NCBI GenBank assembly: GCA_903919205.1
Contig: CAIXHE010000140.1
Coordinates: forward strand, 1 to 35,558
Length of the DNA stretch: 35,558 nt
Direction: 5' to 3'
Source: an uncultured Opitutaceae bacterium
Lineage (GTDB): Bacteria > Verrucomicrobiota > Verrucomicrobiia > Opitutales > Opitutaceae
The position numbers and the translations under genes are program-made. Of the stretch, positions 26,931 through 34,506 are shown piece after piece; position 1 is the first letter of the stretch; every line of letters begins with the position of its first letter. The notes beneath the pieces were generated by a model. It saw only the letters and a program-made list of their open reading frames with translations, was not told where the DNA came from and made no database searches.

Positions 26931-27749
26931 ATGAAATCCTATGACGACCTCCTGACTGAACGCTACGGCACCGCGGCCAAGGCCGCCGACGCGTCGCTGG
27001 ACGCGGCCGTGGCCGGGTTGCTGGGGCACCGCTCGGTGCGCGCCTTCACCCAGGAGCCGGTCGGCGAAGACGTGCTCGAGCAGCTGGTGGCCGCCGCCCA
27101 GTCGGCATCGTCCTCCTCCAACCTGCAGACCTGGAGCGTCGTCGCGGTCAGGGACCCGGCGCGCAGGGCCCGCCTGGCCGAGTACGCGGGCGGACAGCGC
27201 CACGTGGCCGAGGCGCCGCTGGTGCTCGTCTGGATCGCCGACATCTCCAGGCTCGGGCGCATGGCCCGGGCGCTCGGCGAGACATGCGAGGGCCTCGACT
27301 ACCTTGAGTCGCTGCTTCTCGGCGTCATCGACGCCGCGCTTGCCGCGCAGAACGCGGCGGTGGCTGCGGAGGCGCGGGGCCTCGGCATCGTGTACCTGGG
27401 GGCGCTGCGCAACCAGCCCGAGAAGGTGGCGGCCGAGCTCGGCCTTCCCCACGGGGCCTTCGGGGTCTTCGGGATGTGCGTCGGGCATCCCGACCCGGCG
27501 CGGCCGGCGGCCGTGAAACCGCGCCTGCCGCAGTCGGTGGTGCTCCACCGCGAGCAGTACTCCGCGAGGGGCGAGGCGGAGGGCGTCGCCGCCTACGACG
27601 CCATCATGACCCGCTTCTACACGTCGCAGGCCATGAACGTTCAGGGATGGTCCGGCCATTCCGTGGCGAGGATCCGGGATGCCAGGAGCCTGAACGGCCG
27701 CGACCGGCTCTCCCAGTCTCTCAAGGCCCTCGGCTTCGCGATCAAATAG
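26931..27749 (+). CDS. NfsA/FRP-like nitroreductase (FMN-dependent oxidoreductase)
   Basis: 272 residues from the ATG at 26931; in-frame codons upstream overlap oppA and do not look native. The FMN-binding start LLGHRSVRAFTQEPV is followed by AAAQSASSSSNLQTWSVVAV, then a central EARGLGIVYLGALRN block and a C-terminal GWSGHSVARI extension typical of NfsA/flavin-reductase-type nitroreductases. Uses NAD(P)H to reduce quinones or nitro compounds. Begins 59 bp after the OppA-like gene. Converges on the thioredoxin-like gene with 9 bp between the two stop codons. Confidence 0.92.
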   Translation: MKSYDDLLTERYGTAAKAADASLDAAVAGLLGHRSVRAFTQEPVGEDVLEQLVAAAQSASSSSNLQTWSVVAVRDPARRARLAEYAGGQRHVAEAPLVLVWIADISRLGRMARALGETCEGLDYLESLLLGVIDAALAAQNAAVAAEARGLGIVYLGALRNQPEKVAAELGLPHGAFGVFGMCVGHPDPARPAAVKPRLPQSVVLHREQYSARGEAEGVAAYDAIMTRFYTSQAMNVQGWSGHSVARIRDARSLNGRDRLSQSLKALGFAIK

Positions 27750-27758
27750 CCCGGGCGG

Positions 27759-28274
27759 TCAGCGGATCAGGCTCTTAAGGCGCTCGAGCGGCGCCTGGGG
27801 CCCGAGGTACTCGCTCCCGTCGAAGGAGGAGGCCACGATCTGGCCTGTTCCGGCGTCCACGATGATCAGGTTGGGAATGCCATCGCCGGTGGACTTGCCC
27901 CATGCACCCGCATCGCCCACCTGAACCGCCGGGAAGTCCATCTTGTGCTGCAGCATGTAGGCGATCATCGCGCCGCGGGTGCGGTCGTAGTTGATCATCA
28001 CCAGCTGGAACTTGGATTTGTCGGCCGTGCGGTAGAACTCCGCGAGGGTGGGGGAGAACGCCTGGCAGGGCGGGCACCATGAGGCCCCGTGGTAGAGCGC
28101 CAGGTAGTGGGTCTGCTTCGGGTTGACCTCGACGTAACCGGGCTTCCCTCCCTTTTCCAGGCGCACCGCCTGGATCACGCCGGGGGCCTTGGCGAAGTCC
28201 GTGTGGCGCGTGAAGACCTTGTAGACGGTCACCCCGAGGCAGACGATGAGGAAGATCTTCAGCACGTTTCCCAT
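27759..28274 (-). CDS. Membrane-anchored thioredoxin-like protein
   Basis: 171 residues. An N-terminal hydrophobic helix (VLKIFLIVCLGVTVYKVF, about 4-21) is an uncleaved anchor or signal. The thioredoxin fold has the redox motif W-C-P-P-C at 66-70 (GASWCPPCQAF) and the cis-proline region in GIPNLIIVD. The C-P-P-C centre and the anchor suggest TlpA/ResA-like periplasmic thiol reduction or oxidation. Sequence after the active site (VMINYDRTRGAMIAYMLQHKMDFPAV) is close to nucleoredoxin-type domains. Possible first gene of a short minus-strand unit, its start 67 bp after the stop of the GT-C-like gene. Confidence 0.87.
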   Translation of the reverse strand: MGNVLKIFLIVCLGVTVYKVFTRHTDFAKAPGVIQAVRLEKGGKPGYVEVNPKQTHYLALYHGASWCPPCQAFSPTLAEFYRTADKSKFQLVMINYDRTRGAMIAYMLQHKMDFPAVQVGDAGAWGKSTGDGIPNLIIVDAGTGQIVASSFDGSEYLGPQAPLERLKSLIR

Positions 28275-28342
28275 GTCGGGCTTGAGCGCTAGACGAGTCC
28301 GGCGGCCTTGTCAGCCCCGGAAATGGCGGACGGCGCGTCCGC

Positions 28343-30004
28343 TCAGCCCGCGGGCGCGACCAGCGCGAATGGCAGCCGCTCTGCGGGCGAGGGGTCGTGG
28401 CCCCGGCCGAGCCTCACGAACTTGACCACGGTCATGATCCAGGTCCCCGCCTGCTGCCTGGGGCTGTTCTGGGAGCCGTAGAAGGGGTGCAGCACGAAGA
28501 GGCCCACCGGGACGTAGTGGTCCATGTCGTAGCCGTTCAGGAGGAGCGGGTGCTCGTTGCGGGGCACGGCGAGGTAGCCCCCGTCGGCCACCCGCGGGTC
28601 CCCCGGCCGCTTCGCAAAGAGATAGCAGTCCATGTAGATGGCCTCGGGTGGGGGGCCCTTACGGATCACCTCCCGCTCGCTTTGGACATAGGCGACCACC
28701 TCCTCTCGGGCGGAGCGAAGGCCCCCGACCCGGTCGGGCAGGTCCAGAGCGAACCGGTTGATGCCGTTGCCGGCCACCCGGGCGTCCAAGCGACCCGCCG
28801 CCAGCGGCTCAAGCATGAAGTCCACGACGACCGGACCCTTCTGGAGCGCGAGATCATGTGCCAGGCGCTCCCACTCGGGATCGGGCTTCGGAAGGGCCGG
28901 CGCCAGCGCCACCAGGAGGGCGCAGTTGGCGGTGAGCGCGATGGCCGCCACCGAGGGTTCGATCGACTCGCACGCGAACGCAGCCACCACCGCGAGGGGG
29001 GGCAACAGCAGGTGGTAGTAATAGGTGAGGTAGGCTCCCCGGTGCCAGCCGAGGCCGAGGCCGAGGGCCGCCGCGCCGAGCGCCAGGGCGAACACCCAGT
29101 ACCCGCGCTCGGGATCCGAGATCCAGCCGGGGGCGCCGGGCTTGCGGCGGCCCAGGACGAGCCCGGCCGCCGCCGTGGCTACGAGGCCGCAGGCGAGCCC
29201 GCTGAAGTCCCTCAGCTGGAGCAGGAAGGCCCCCGAACCGGGGTCCCGGTGCACAAAGTGGAAGACCACGGTCTCCGTGAGGAAGTAGGGGTTCGCCGAG
29301 GCGTAGGCGGCGATCCCAAGAACGATCACCCCGGAGCTGATCGCCGCGATCGCGAGCGACCGCCGCGAAAAGCGCACGACGCCGCCCGAGACGAAGGGGT
29401 ACGCGGCCGCCGTCCCCCACGCCAGCAGGCCGTAGGGCTTGGTGAGGAAGGCGCCGAGCCCGAGCAGGCCGATAAGGAGAGCCGCGGAAAGCGTGCCCCG
29501 GCACTCCAGGAAGCTCGGTCGGCCCGCGGCGAGCAGTGCCAGGATCAGGAGCGACTCGAGGAAGTCCGGCCGCGCCTGGAGGGAAGAGGACCCCGCGTTC
29601 AGCGCGAAGAAGAGCGCGGTCACGGCGAGGGAGAGGGCGCCCGAGATGCGATACGAGCGAAGCACCCCTAGCAGGATCAACGAGGCGCCGGAGAGCGCCG
29701 CCAGGTTGGCCGCCCGGGCTGCGACGTAGGGGTCCATGCCCAGGGCCAGGAAGGGCCTGCAGAAGGTCGAGTACCCGGGCCCGTAGTTGTCCTGGGCGTC
29801 CACGAAGTGCCCGAGCTGGTACTGGTGCGGCCAGACGCGCGCGATGCCACGGTAGACCACCTCGGGGTACCCCATGGGCTCGGGCAGGCCGAGCGTCGCG
29901 CATTCCAGGGCGAGATGGTACGCCAGGACGGCCACCGCTGCCGTCAGCAGGGCGTACGTGATGAGCCGTCCGAGGAAGGGCGTGGCTTGAGGGGCGATCC
30001 GCAC
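28343..30004 (-). CDS. Polytopic membrane protein, GT-C glycosyltransferase-like
   Basis: 553 residues with about ten to twelve membrane helices. The N-terminal helix is followed by a large first loop containing YPEVVYRGIARVWPHQYQLGHFVDAQDNYGPGYSTF. The acidic residues there resemble the first periplasmic loop of GT39/ArnT-type (GT-C) glycosyltransferases, which use lipid-linked sugars. A soluble C-terminal part (about 390-553) follows. I see no decisive motif, so the glycosyltransferase call is by architecture only. The start is divergent from the glutamine cyclotransferase gene, with a 221-bp GC-rich spacer holding no other recognisable gene. Confidence 0.6.
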   Translation of the reverse strand: MRIAPQATPFLGRLITYALLTAAVAVLAYHLALECATLGLPEPMGYPEVVYRGIARVWPHQYQLGHFVDAQDNYGPGYSTFCRPFLALGMDPYVAARAANLAALSGASLILLGVLRSYRISGALSLAVTALFFALNAGSSSLQARPDFLESLLILALLAAGRPSFLECRGTLSAALLIGLLGLGAFLTKPYGLLAWGTAAAYPFVSGGVVRFSRRSLAIAAISSGVIVLGIAAYASANPYFLTETVVFHFVHRDPGSGAFLLQLRDFSGLACGLVATAAAGLVLGRRKPGAPGWISDPERGYWVFALALGAAALGLGLGWHRGAYLTYYYHLLLPPLAVVAAFACESIEPSVAAIALTANCALLVALAPALPKPDPEWERLAHDLALQKGPVVVDFMLEPLAAGRLDARVAGNGINRFALDLPDRVGGLRSAREEVVAYVQSEREVIRKGPPPEAIYMDCYLFAKRPGDPRVADGGYLAVPRNEHPLLLNGYDMDHYVPVGLFVLHPFYGSQNSPRQQAGTWIMTVVKFVRLGRGHDPSPAERLPFALVAPAG

Positions 30005-30225
30005 CTGATGACGGGTTTCCGGGGCCGACTCAAACGCGTTTATCCCGGGATCCGGCTGGGCCGGGGCGCCCGATCCTGAGGCGGGAGGGAGCCTGCCGAC
30101 GCGGGTGGCGGGGTCTCTCGGCGCCGCGGACGAACCCCCTCCGGCGATTTCGGGGCGCCCTTTGCACCCGAATTGTGCGCGACAGGCGGCGGCGCCTCCC
30201 GATAGGTTCGGGCGTGCGTCGCCTC

Positions 30226-31041
30226 ATGACCCTGACCCCCGCCACGGCCTGCCGGCTCGCGGCTTTTTCGTGCGCCTGCGTGTGGCTATGCGCCGCTTCG
30301 CCCAACGCCTCGAGGGCTGCGCAGGAGGCGGATATCCCCACCTACGGCTATTCTGTCGTGAAGGACTACCCGCACGACCGGGGGGCCTTCACCGAGGGAC
30401 TGGTATTCTGGGAGGGCCAGCTGATTGAGGGCACCGGCCTGAACGGCCACTCCGCGCTGCGCAAGGTCGACCTTGAGACCGGTGCCGTCCGACAGGAGGT
30501 CAGGCTCCCCGAGCGGTATTTCGGGGAGGGCGTCGCGGTGCTCGGGGGCAAGATCTACCAGCTCACCTGGCTGAACGAGCACGGATTCATCTACGACCTG
30601 GCGACCCTGAAGCAGGTCGGGGAGTTCACCTACAAGGGTGAGGGGTGGGGGCTGACGACGGACGGGCGCTCGCTCATCATGAGCGACGGGACGAGCCGGA
30701 TCCGCTTCCTCGACCCCGACACCTTCCAGGTGACCCGGACGATCGAGGTGCTCGCCCGGGGTCGTCCGGTCGACCAGCTCAATGAGTTGGAATTCGTGAA
30801 GGGCGAGATCTACGCCAACGTCTGGAAGACGCAGTTCATCCTCCGGATTGATCCTGCGAGCGGCCGGGTCCTGGGAACGATCGACCTCGTGGGAATTCTT
30901 CCGCGTTCGGACTATGAGCGCGACACCGACGTCATGAACGGGATCGCGTATGACGAGCGAGGCGACCGCCTGTTTGTGACCGGCAAGAACTGGCCGCGGG
31001 TCTTTGAGGTCAGAGTGTCGCCCGCGGCGATTGTGCGTTGA
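30226..31041 (+). CDS. Glutamine cyclotransferase (plant/bacterial type, beta-propeller)
   Basis: About 271 residues from the ATG at 30226, with a signal peptide (hydrophobic ACRLAAFSCACVWLCAASPNAS). Family blocks: YPHDRGAFTEGLVFWEGQLIEGTGLNGHSALRKVDLETG, FGEGVAVLGGKIYQLTWLNEHGFIYD, GWGLTTDGRSLIMSDGTSRIRFLDP, LNELEFVKGEIYANVWKTQFILRID and MNGIAYD with FVTGKNWPRVFEV. These match the glutaminyl-peptide cyclotransferases that form N-terminal pyroglutamate, here probably in the periplasm. It is the last gene of normal high G+C; the accessory island begins about 60 bp after its stop. Confidence 0.93.
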   Translation: MTLTPATACRLAAFSCACVWLCAASPNASRAAQEADIPTYGYSVVKDYPHDRGAFTEGLVFWEGQLIEGTGLNGHSALRKVDLETGAVRQEVRLPERYFGEGVAVLGGKIYQLTWLNEHGFIYDLATLKQVGEFTYKGEGWGLTTDGRSLIMSDGTSRIRFLDPDTFQVTRTIEVLARGRPVDQLNELEFVKGEIYANVWKTQFILRIDPASGRVLGTIDLVGILPRSDYERDTDVMNGIAYDERGDRLFVTGKNWPRVFEVRVSPAAIVR

Positions 31042-31096
31042 ACGGGAATGTGAGGTGCTGCATTGTACTCCTCCCGCGCCGCGGCGACGGACTGTC

Positions 31097-31195
31097 TACC
31101 GACGCAAGCAAGCTGGCGTCGATCTTTATCTGGCCACCAAAAGTGACCGATGCCACGCACACCACGGCAAACAAAATTGAGGTTAGGCGGACCAT
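31097..31195 (-). pseudogene. 5' remnant of a second copy of the small secreted-protein gene
   Basis: The first 33 codons (MVRLTSILFAVVCVASVTFG, then QIKIDASLLASV) are nearly identical to the start of the intact gene at 33943-34506. Homology then stops abruptly at 31097, and the frame runs on into unrelated sequence, ending at 31010 inside the cyclotransferase gene on the other strand. It marks the left edge of the island and is probably non-functional. Confidence 0.85.
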
Positions 31196-31237
31196 GGATG
31201 CTGGGGCTGCGGGCCAAGCTCCTCAATCGGGGCAGTC
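31097..31237 (+). repeat. 141-bp direct repeat, left copy
   Basis: Matches 34408-34548 in the same orientation, with 8 differences in 141 bp by hand alignment, seven of them transitions. It covers the start of the secreted-protein gene, its upstream spacer and the last few codons of a vapC-like gene (reading D-C-P-D-stop instead of D-S-P-N-stop). Confidence 0.88.
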
Positions 31238-31364
31238 TGTAGACGAAGCCAATATCCAGGCCGCATTCGAGTTCAATGAACGGCTTACAGCTTGGAGAGT
31301 TGTGCCGGAGAAAACCGAAGACGTCTTCCTCTACGGTTACGCAGACTGGTCGGCGCGGAATTGC
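31238..31364. other. Spacer between the left direct repeat and vapC-1, no clear gene
   Basis: 127 bp at intermediate G+C. A plus-strand frame is open from 31194 to 31391 and reads plausibly (IQAAFEFNERLTAWRVV), but it begins inside the antisense of the repeat and ends inside vapC-1. It may be a relic of another gene; I cannot identify it. No radC 3' end is present here, unlike after the other toxin genes. Confidence 0.4.
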
Positions 31365-31778
31365 CTAAGATTCTTGCCAGTCCTCAATTGAAAGGCCGGG
31401 CACCCGGACAAACTCCCTCGTATTGTGGGTCACAAGGACGGCTCCCATCGCAAGCGCATGTCCGGCAAGAAGCACATCGTATGGACCGACTGGCTCAGCA
31501 TTTTGCCGCATGGTCTCCAGGGAGGCGCGTATCTCAGCCGCGCGCTGCGCCGCGTGCCCGTCAAAATCCTCAACAGCGGGAATCAAGCTTCTTAGAAACT
31601 TCAACCGAGGAACTGCCCTTTCTCGGTTTGGACTGCGCGCAGCGCCGTACTGCAACTCAAACCAGGAGATTGCAGAAAGGCGGCAATTTAGGGCATTCTC
31701 ACCGACCCTTTGTGCGATGGCGGTGTCTGCTCCCCTGGCAAGGCGGGTGAGTACGTTAGTGTCGAGGAGATAAAGCAT
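31365..31778 (-). CDS. VapC-type PIN-domain ribonuclease toxin 1
   Basis: 137 residues from the ATG at 31778. PIN-domain acidic residues are in place: Asp in YLLDTNVLTRLARG, Glu in ISWFELQYGAARS, Asp in GPYDVLLAGHALA, and the late VLVTHNTREFVRVPGLSIEDW, the usual end of VapC toxins. These are Mg-dependent RNases that cleave tRNA or rRNA when free of antitoxin. The start shares one base with the antitoxin stop (TGATG), so translation is coupled. Leftmost of four toxin genes in the array. Confidence 0.93.
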   Translation of the reverse strand: MLYLLDTNVLTRLARGADTAIAQRVGENALNCRLSAISWFELQYGAARSPNRERAVPRLKFLRSLIPAVEDFDGHAAQRAAEIRASLETMRQNAEPVGPYDVLLAGHALAMGAVLVTHNTREFVRVPGLSIEDWQES

Positions 31779-31990
31779 CAGGGTCTCGGCCAATCGTCCG
31801 GAAGCGGAGGCAGGCTCATAAGTTTTCGAAGGGCTCGGCGGCGCTTTGCGAGAGAAGCACTATCAACGACCAGAAATCCATCGGGCGTCCGCGTGATTTC
31901 GTAGCTTCCCGATTTGATTCCCAAGGAACTTGGGAGCCTTAGTGCCTTAGAATTCCCCGCTTTGAAAACTTTGGCGGTCAATGTGTTCAT
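31778..31990 (-). CDS. VapB-type antitoxin 1 (AbrB/SpoVT fold)
   Basis: 70 residues. MNTLTAKVFKAGNSKALRLPSSLGIKSGSYEITRTPDGFLVV is the swapped-hairpin AbrB DNA-binding fold (F-x-x-G-N-S-x-A-x-R-L-P). The C-terminal part (LRKLMSLPPLPDDWPRP) is the toxin-wrapping tail. Overlaps vapC-1 by one base. Its ATG overlaps the TGA that closes the preceding radC fragment frame (ATGA), so it sits at the very end of that fragment. Confidence 0.92.
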   Translation of the reverse strand: MNTLTAKVFKAGNSKALRLPSSLGIKSGSYEITRTPDGFLVVDSASLAKRRRALRKLMSLPPLPDDWPRP

Positions 31991-32034
31991 GTGTGCACAA
32001 TGTAGTTACAATCGATGCAATCAAGTGAGCACTG

Positions 32035-32158
32035 GAGCAGGCCTGCCTCCCTGAAACTGTAATAACCGTGCCCCAATGGATCGGCTCCACGCCGGCCGAT
32101 GATCACATGGTCTAAAAGAGGAATATCCACAGCTGAGACTGCCTCCCGAAGCTGTCTC
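32035..32158 (-). pseudogene. Stranded radC 3' end, copy C
   Basis: Encodes [20 protein letters not shown], then [21 protein letters not shown], the last about 41 residues of RadC. No gapped positions against the resident radC; 27 of 114 bases differ by hand count over the shared core, but only three residues. The native stop is gone: the frame continues for 15 codons to a TGA overlapping the vapB-1 ATG. The 5' edge lies about 15 bp after the vapC-2 stop. Confidence 0.9.
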
Positions 32159-32173
32159 GATTCCTTCTGGAGA

Positions 32174-32578
32174 CTAGTTAGGCACGACGAAGGCGTCCGG
32201 GATGCCCTTGTCCAGAGTCACAAGCTTGGCGTCATGTGCGCTCGCGAGCGCGAGCAAGTGCGCATCGGTGGTTCGGGCGGCAACCTTGCACCAGACAGGC
32301 AATTCTGCCCCACGTTGGTCGTCGGGAATGAACGAGTGGGTTTGACCGAGACTTGCCAGCATCCCTTCAAGGGTGGAGCAGGCTTCCCTTACCGCAATGG
32401 TTCCGGTGGCCCGTTGCACCGAAACTCGCACGAATCCGAGTTCCGGTATCGGGGAAGTCAGAAATTCGGAGTCAGGTTTGCTGCGTTCGAACGCGAGCCA
32501 TTTGGCTACGCGTTCGTGATCGGCGTGCTCTTCCCATCCCCAGGCCACGAGCACGTTAACGTCGAGCAGGTATTTCAC
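32174..32578 (-). CDS. VapC-type PIN-domain toxin 2
   Basis: 134 residues. MKYLLDVNVLVAWGWEEHADH has the first Asp, SPIPELGFVRVS the Glu, TTDAHLLALASAHDAKLVTLDKGI the last two Asp residues. This pattern (L-D-V-N-V-L-x-A, P-E-L-G-F-x-R) marks a PIN subfamily different from toxins 1, 3 and 4. Start overlaps the antitoxin stop by 4 nt. Right after its stop begins radC copy C. Confidence 0.92.
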   Translation of the reverse strand: MKYLLDVNVLVAWGWEEHADHERVAKWLAFERSKPDSEFLTSPIPELGFVRVSVQRATGTIAVREACSTLEGMLASLGQTHSFIPDDQRGAELPVWCKVAARTTDAHLLALASAHDAKLVTLDKGIPDAFVVPN

Positions 32579-32817
32579 GGGAAGTCGGCCAGCATTTCCC
32601 GAACTGTATCAGTCGTGAGAGGGCTCGCTCCGGGAGGTGATGAAAATATTGTCGCCCCAGTGTGGCTGCAGCGGACCTGACGCACGCGACTGGGCGATTT
32701 TCCGCCGCTCAAAGCTCGCCTTCGAATGTATTCCGAAAGTGTCATCTTTTTTCCGCGGGCCTCTGCCTTAATTCTGCGGGCCTCGTCGGCGGAAACCTTA
32801 AAGGTAATTGTTGGCAT
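32575..32817 (-). CDS. Antitoxin 2 (ribbon-helix-helix-like)
   Basis: 80 residues. TITFKVSADEARRIKAEARGKKMTLSEYIRRRALSG is the beta-strand plus two-helix pattern of CopG/MobC-type ribbon-helix-helix proteins. The remainder (TTDTVREMLADFP) probably contacts the toxin. Overlaps vapC-2 by 4 nt. A candidate operator abuts the start codon, and radC copy B ends 44 bp upstream. Confidence 0.82.
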   Translation of the reverse strand: MPTITFKVSADEARRIKAEARGKKMTLSEYIRRRALSGGKSPSRVRQVRCSHTGATIFSSPPGASPLTTDTVREMLADFP

Positions 32818-32839
32818 GGTATTACCGTATTACTATACC
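32818..32839 (-). promoter_or_regulatory. Candidate autoregulatory operator of toxin-antitoxin pair 2
   Basis: Outer inverted repeat GGTAT...ATACC (32818-32839) with an internal palindrome GGTATTACC, directly next to the antitoxin ATG. Such palindromes over the start are typical binding sites for ribbon-helix-helix antitoxins. Confidence 0.5.
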
Positions 32840-32861
32840 GAGATCGTTTCAAGTGTCTTTC

Positions 32862-32978
32862 TCAAAGCAGTTCAGCCTCCCTAAAACTGTAGTATCTGCG
32901 TCCAAGCGGATCCGCACCACGTCGGTCTATTATAACATGATCCAGCAGAGGAATATCCACAGCGGCTGCCGCTTCTCT
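32862..32978 (-). pseudogene. Stranded radC 3' end, copy B
   Basis: 117 bp, ungapped match to the last 38 codons and stop of the resident radC. Reads [20 protein letters not shown], then GADPLGRRYYSFREAELL and TGA. 22 base differences by hand count but only three residue changes, each of a Gly. The 5' edge lies about 20 bp after the vapC-3 stop. No start codon, so presumably not translated. Confidence 0.92.
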
Positions 32979-32998
32979 AGTGATTGGGGCAATCAGGC

Positions 32999-33397
32999 TC
33001 AATCTCCGGCCTGCGAGGCGCGATGGTCGTCGTAGCGAGCGCCTAGACGCCCGAACGCCTTTGGATCGTGGCCGACAATGGTTGCTCCCATTAGATCCGC
33101 AATAGCCACCTGCCATGCATCGTTTTCGCCCATTCTGTTTGCGGTGCGACGTTGGATTAAGGCGGTTCTTTCGGCGTGCTGGCGTCCAATGATTTGCCAA
33201 CGATATGGCCGCAAGGCACCTCGAACGGCATCCGGGTCACTGGCTCCTTCCAGCACTTCGCAATAGGTTACCGGCGATACCCAGAGATCCGCGTGGGGAT
33301 TCCTTCTCATCCATCTCCGGGCAAGTCCGTCTTCATCGGCGGCGGTTTCATTGAGCAGGTCGATAACGAACGATGAATCTAAAAGGTAGCGTTTCAT
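32999..33397 (-). CDS. VapC-type PIN-domain toxin 3
   Basis: 132 residues. MKRYLLDSSFVIDLLNETAADEDG carries the first acidic site, VSPVTYCEVLEGASDP the Glu, and ENDAWQVAIADLMGATIVGHDPKAF the later Asp residues. Belongs to the VapC group with L-L-D-S-S-x-x-I-D-x-L. Start overlaps the antitoxin stop by 4 nt. Followed at once by radC copy B. Confidence 0.92.
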   Translation of the reverse strand: MKRYLLDSSFVIDLLNETAADEDGLARRWMRRNPHADLWVSPVTYCEVLEGASDPDAVRGALRPYRWQIIGRQHAERTALIQRRTANRMGENDAWQVAIADLMGATIVGHDPKAFGRLGARYDDHRASQAGD

Positions 33398-33594
33398 TTC
33401 CTCGGGATGATTCTGAGGCGTTGGTCTCCGGCGTGCCGCTCACTCCAGGCGAGCGCATCCGCCCCCGTGACAATCTCATGCTCGCGGATCAAGCTTCGGA
33501 CAAACGTAGCCTTCTTCATGCCTGCCTGCTTGGATCGCCGGGCAAGCGTTGCTTCCTCTTCCTTTGTTAGGCGTACCGTAAGTATGCTGGGCAT
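33394..33594 (-). CDS. Antitoxin 3 (ribbon-helix-helix-like)
   Basis: 66 residues from the ATG at 33594 (MPSILTVRLTKEEEATLARRSKQAGMKKATFVRSLIREH), a standard ribbon-helix-helix start. An upstream in-frame ATG at 33615 would add seven residues with no family match, and a weak AAGAG precedes the chosen start. A TTGACC about 40 bp upstream, between radC copy A and the gene, may be a -35 element. Confidence 0.85.
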   Translation of the reverse strand: MPSILTVRLTKEEEATLARRSKQAGMKKATFVRSLIREHEIVTGADALAWSERHAGDQRLRIIPRK

Positions 33595-33660
33595 TGTATC
33601 TCTTGTGTATGTCATTGTTTGGGGTGGGTCAAGTAGTGGGGGAAATGAACAAAGGGGGGA

Positions 33661-33842
33661 TCAAAGTAGCCCTGCTTCCCGGAAACTATAATACCCGCGC
33701 CCCAATGGATCGGCTCCACGCCGGCCAATGATAACATGATCCAGCAGAGGAATATCCACAGCTGATGCGGCCTCCCGGAGTTGCCTTGTGAGCTGGATAT
33801 CGGCAGCGCTCGGAGCCGGATCCCCACTTGGATGATTGTGTG
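33661..33842 (-). pseudogene. Stranded radC 3' end, copy A (longest)
   Basis: 182 bp, ungapped against 35225-35406. Begins exactly at the JAMM motif: [20 protein letters not shown], then [18 protein letters not shown] and [21 protein letters not shown] with an intact TGA. Over the last 117 bp, 19 bases differ from the resident copy by hand count but only one residue (Ala to Ser). All metal-site residues of the motif are kept. No start codon in frame; the frame is open back to the stop of the secreted-protein gene. Confidence 0.93.
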
Positions 33843-33942
33843 AGTCATTACCTACTAATGAGAATCTCAGGAAAAAGACGGCACCGAGCTGCTCTATAGG
33901 GATGTTGGCGGGTGAATTCGTGAGAGCGGGTGGACGCGAGCC

Positions 33943-34506
33943 TCAGCGAGCCAATAGAGCCGTGGTCTTCGGCTCTGGCGGCTGGTTTGGCCCGTCTCTT
34001 ACATCGCCCGCGGCATCCCATTCTTTTTTCCAGGTTTTGAAGTCCTGCGCCCTGCCGGCGGTGAGTATTATGTCGCTTTCTCCGAATCGCTCGCTGACGG
34101 CAAAAGCAATCGTCACGATCTCCTCTTCATACATGCGAATCGTGTATCTTTGAATCAAGTCACCGTAAAACGAGGCGCCGGTGGTCGGCGAAGCCGGATA
34201 GCGAAGTCCAGCCTGGTATACGGCCCGCTTCTCGATCGCTGCGTCGATATCCTTTGGGAACTCAGCATGAAAATAATAAGTGTCTGCGAGATCCCGAATC
34301 ATGCTCTTAAGCGTCTCGATATACTTCGCCCTCTTCTCGCTGACTTCAGGGCTGCTGTCTTGATCGGTAATCGCGAAGAGCGTAACTGCTGTGTGCCGCT
34401 TCGCCGGTACCGACGCAAGCAAGCTGGCGTCGATCTTTATCTGGTCACCAAAAGTAACCGATGCCACGCACACCACGGCAAACAGAATTGAGGTTAGGCG
34501 GACCAT
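33943..34506 (-). CDS. Small secreted protein of unknown function, array cargo
   Basis: 187 residues with a clear signal peptide (MVRLTSILFAVVCVASVTFG). The mature part is mixed helix/strand: an alpha-helical KRAKYIETLKSMIRDLADTYYF, then YTIRMYEEEIVTIAFAVSERFGESDIIL and a Pro/Glu-rich tail. I do not recognise the family. It starts 27 bp after vapC-4 on the same strand, so it may be co-expressed with pair 4. A truncated second copy lies at the left edge of the island. Codon use is AT-richer than in the core genes, which points to acquisition. Confidence 0.75.
   Translation of the reverse strand: MVRLTSILFAVVCVASVTFGDQIKIDASLLASVPAKRHTAVTLFAITDQDSSPEVSEKRAKYIETLKSMIRDLADTYYFHAEFPKDIDAAIEKRAVYQAGLRYPASPTTGASFYGDLIQRYTIRMYEEEIVTIAFAVSERFGESDIILTAGRAQDFKTWKKEWDAAGDVRDGPNQPPEPKTTALLAR

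Noticed and set aside
33612-33848. Open frame starting ATGACTCACACAATC over radC copy A as a gene
   Set aside because: It reads radC DNA in a shifted frame and gives a translation without recognisable features; the radC frame is the conserved one.
33836-34153. Plus-strand frame opposite the secreted-protein gene
   Set aside because: No ribosome-binding site or domain; the minus-strand gene has a clear signal peptide and a duplicated start.
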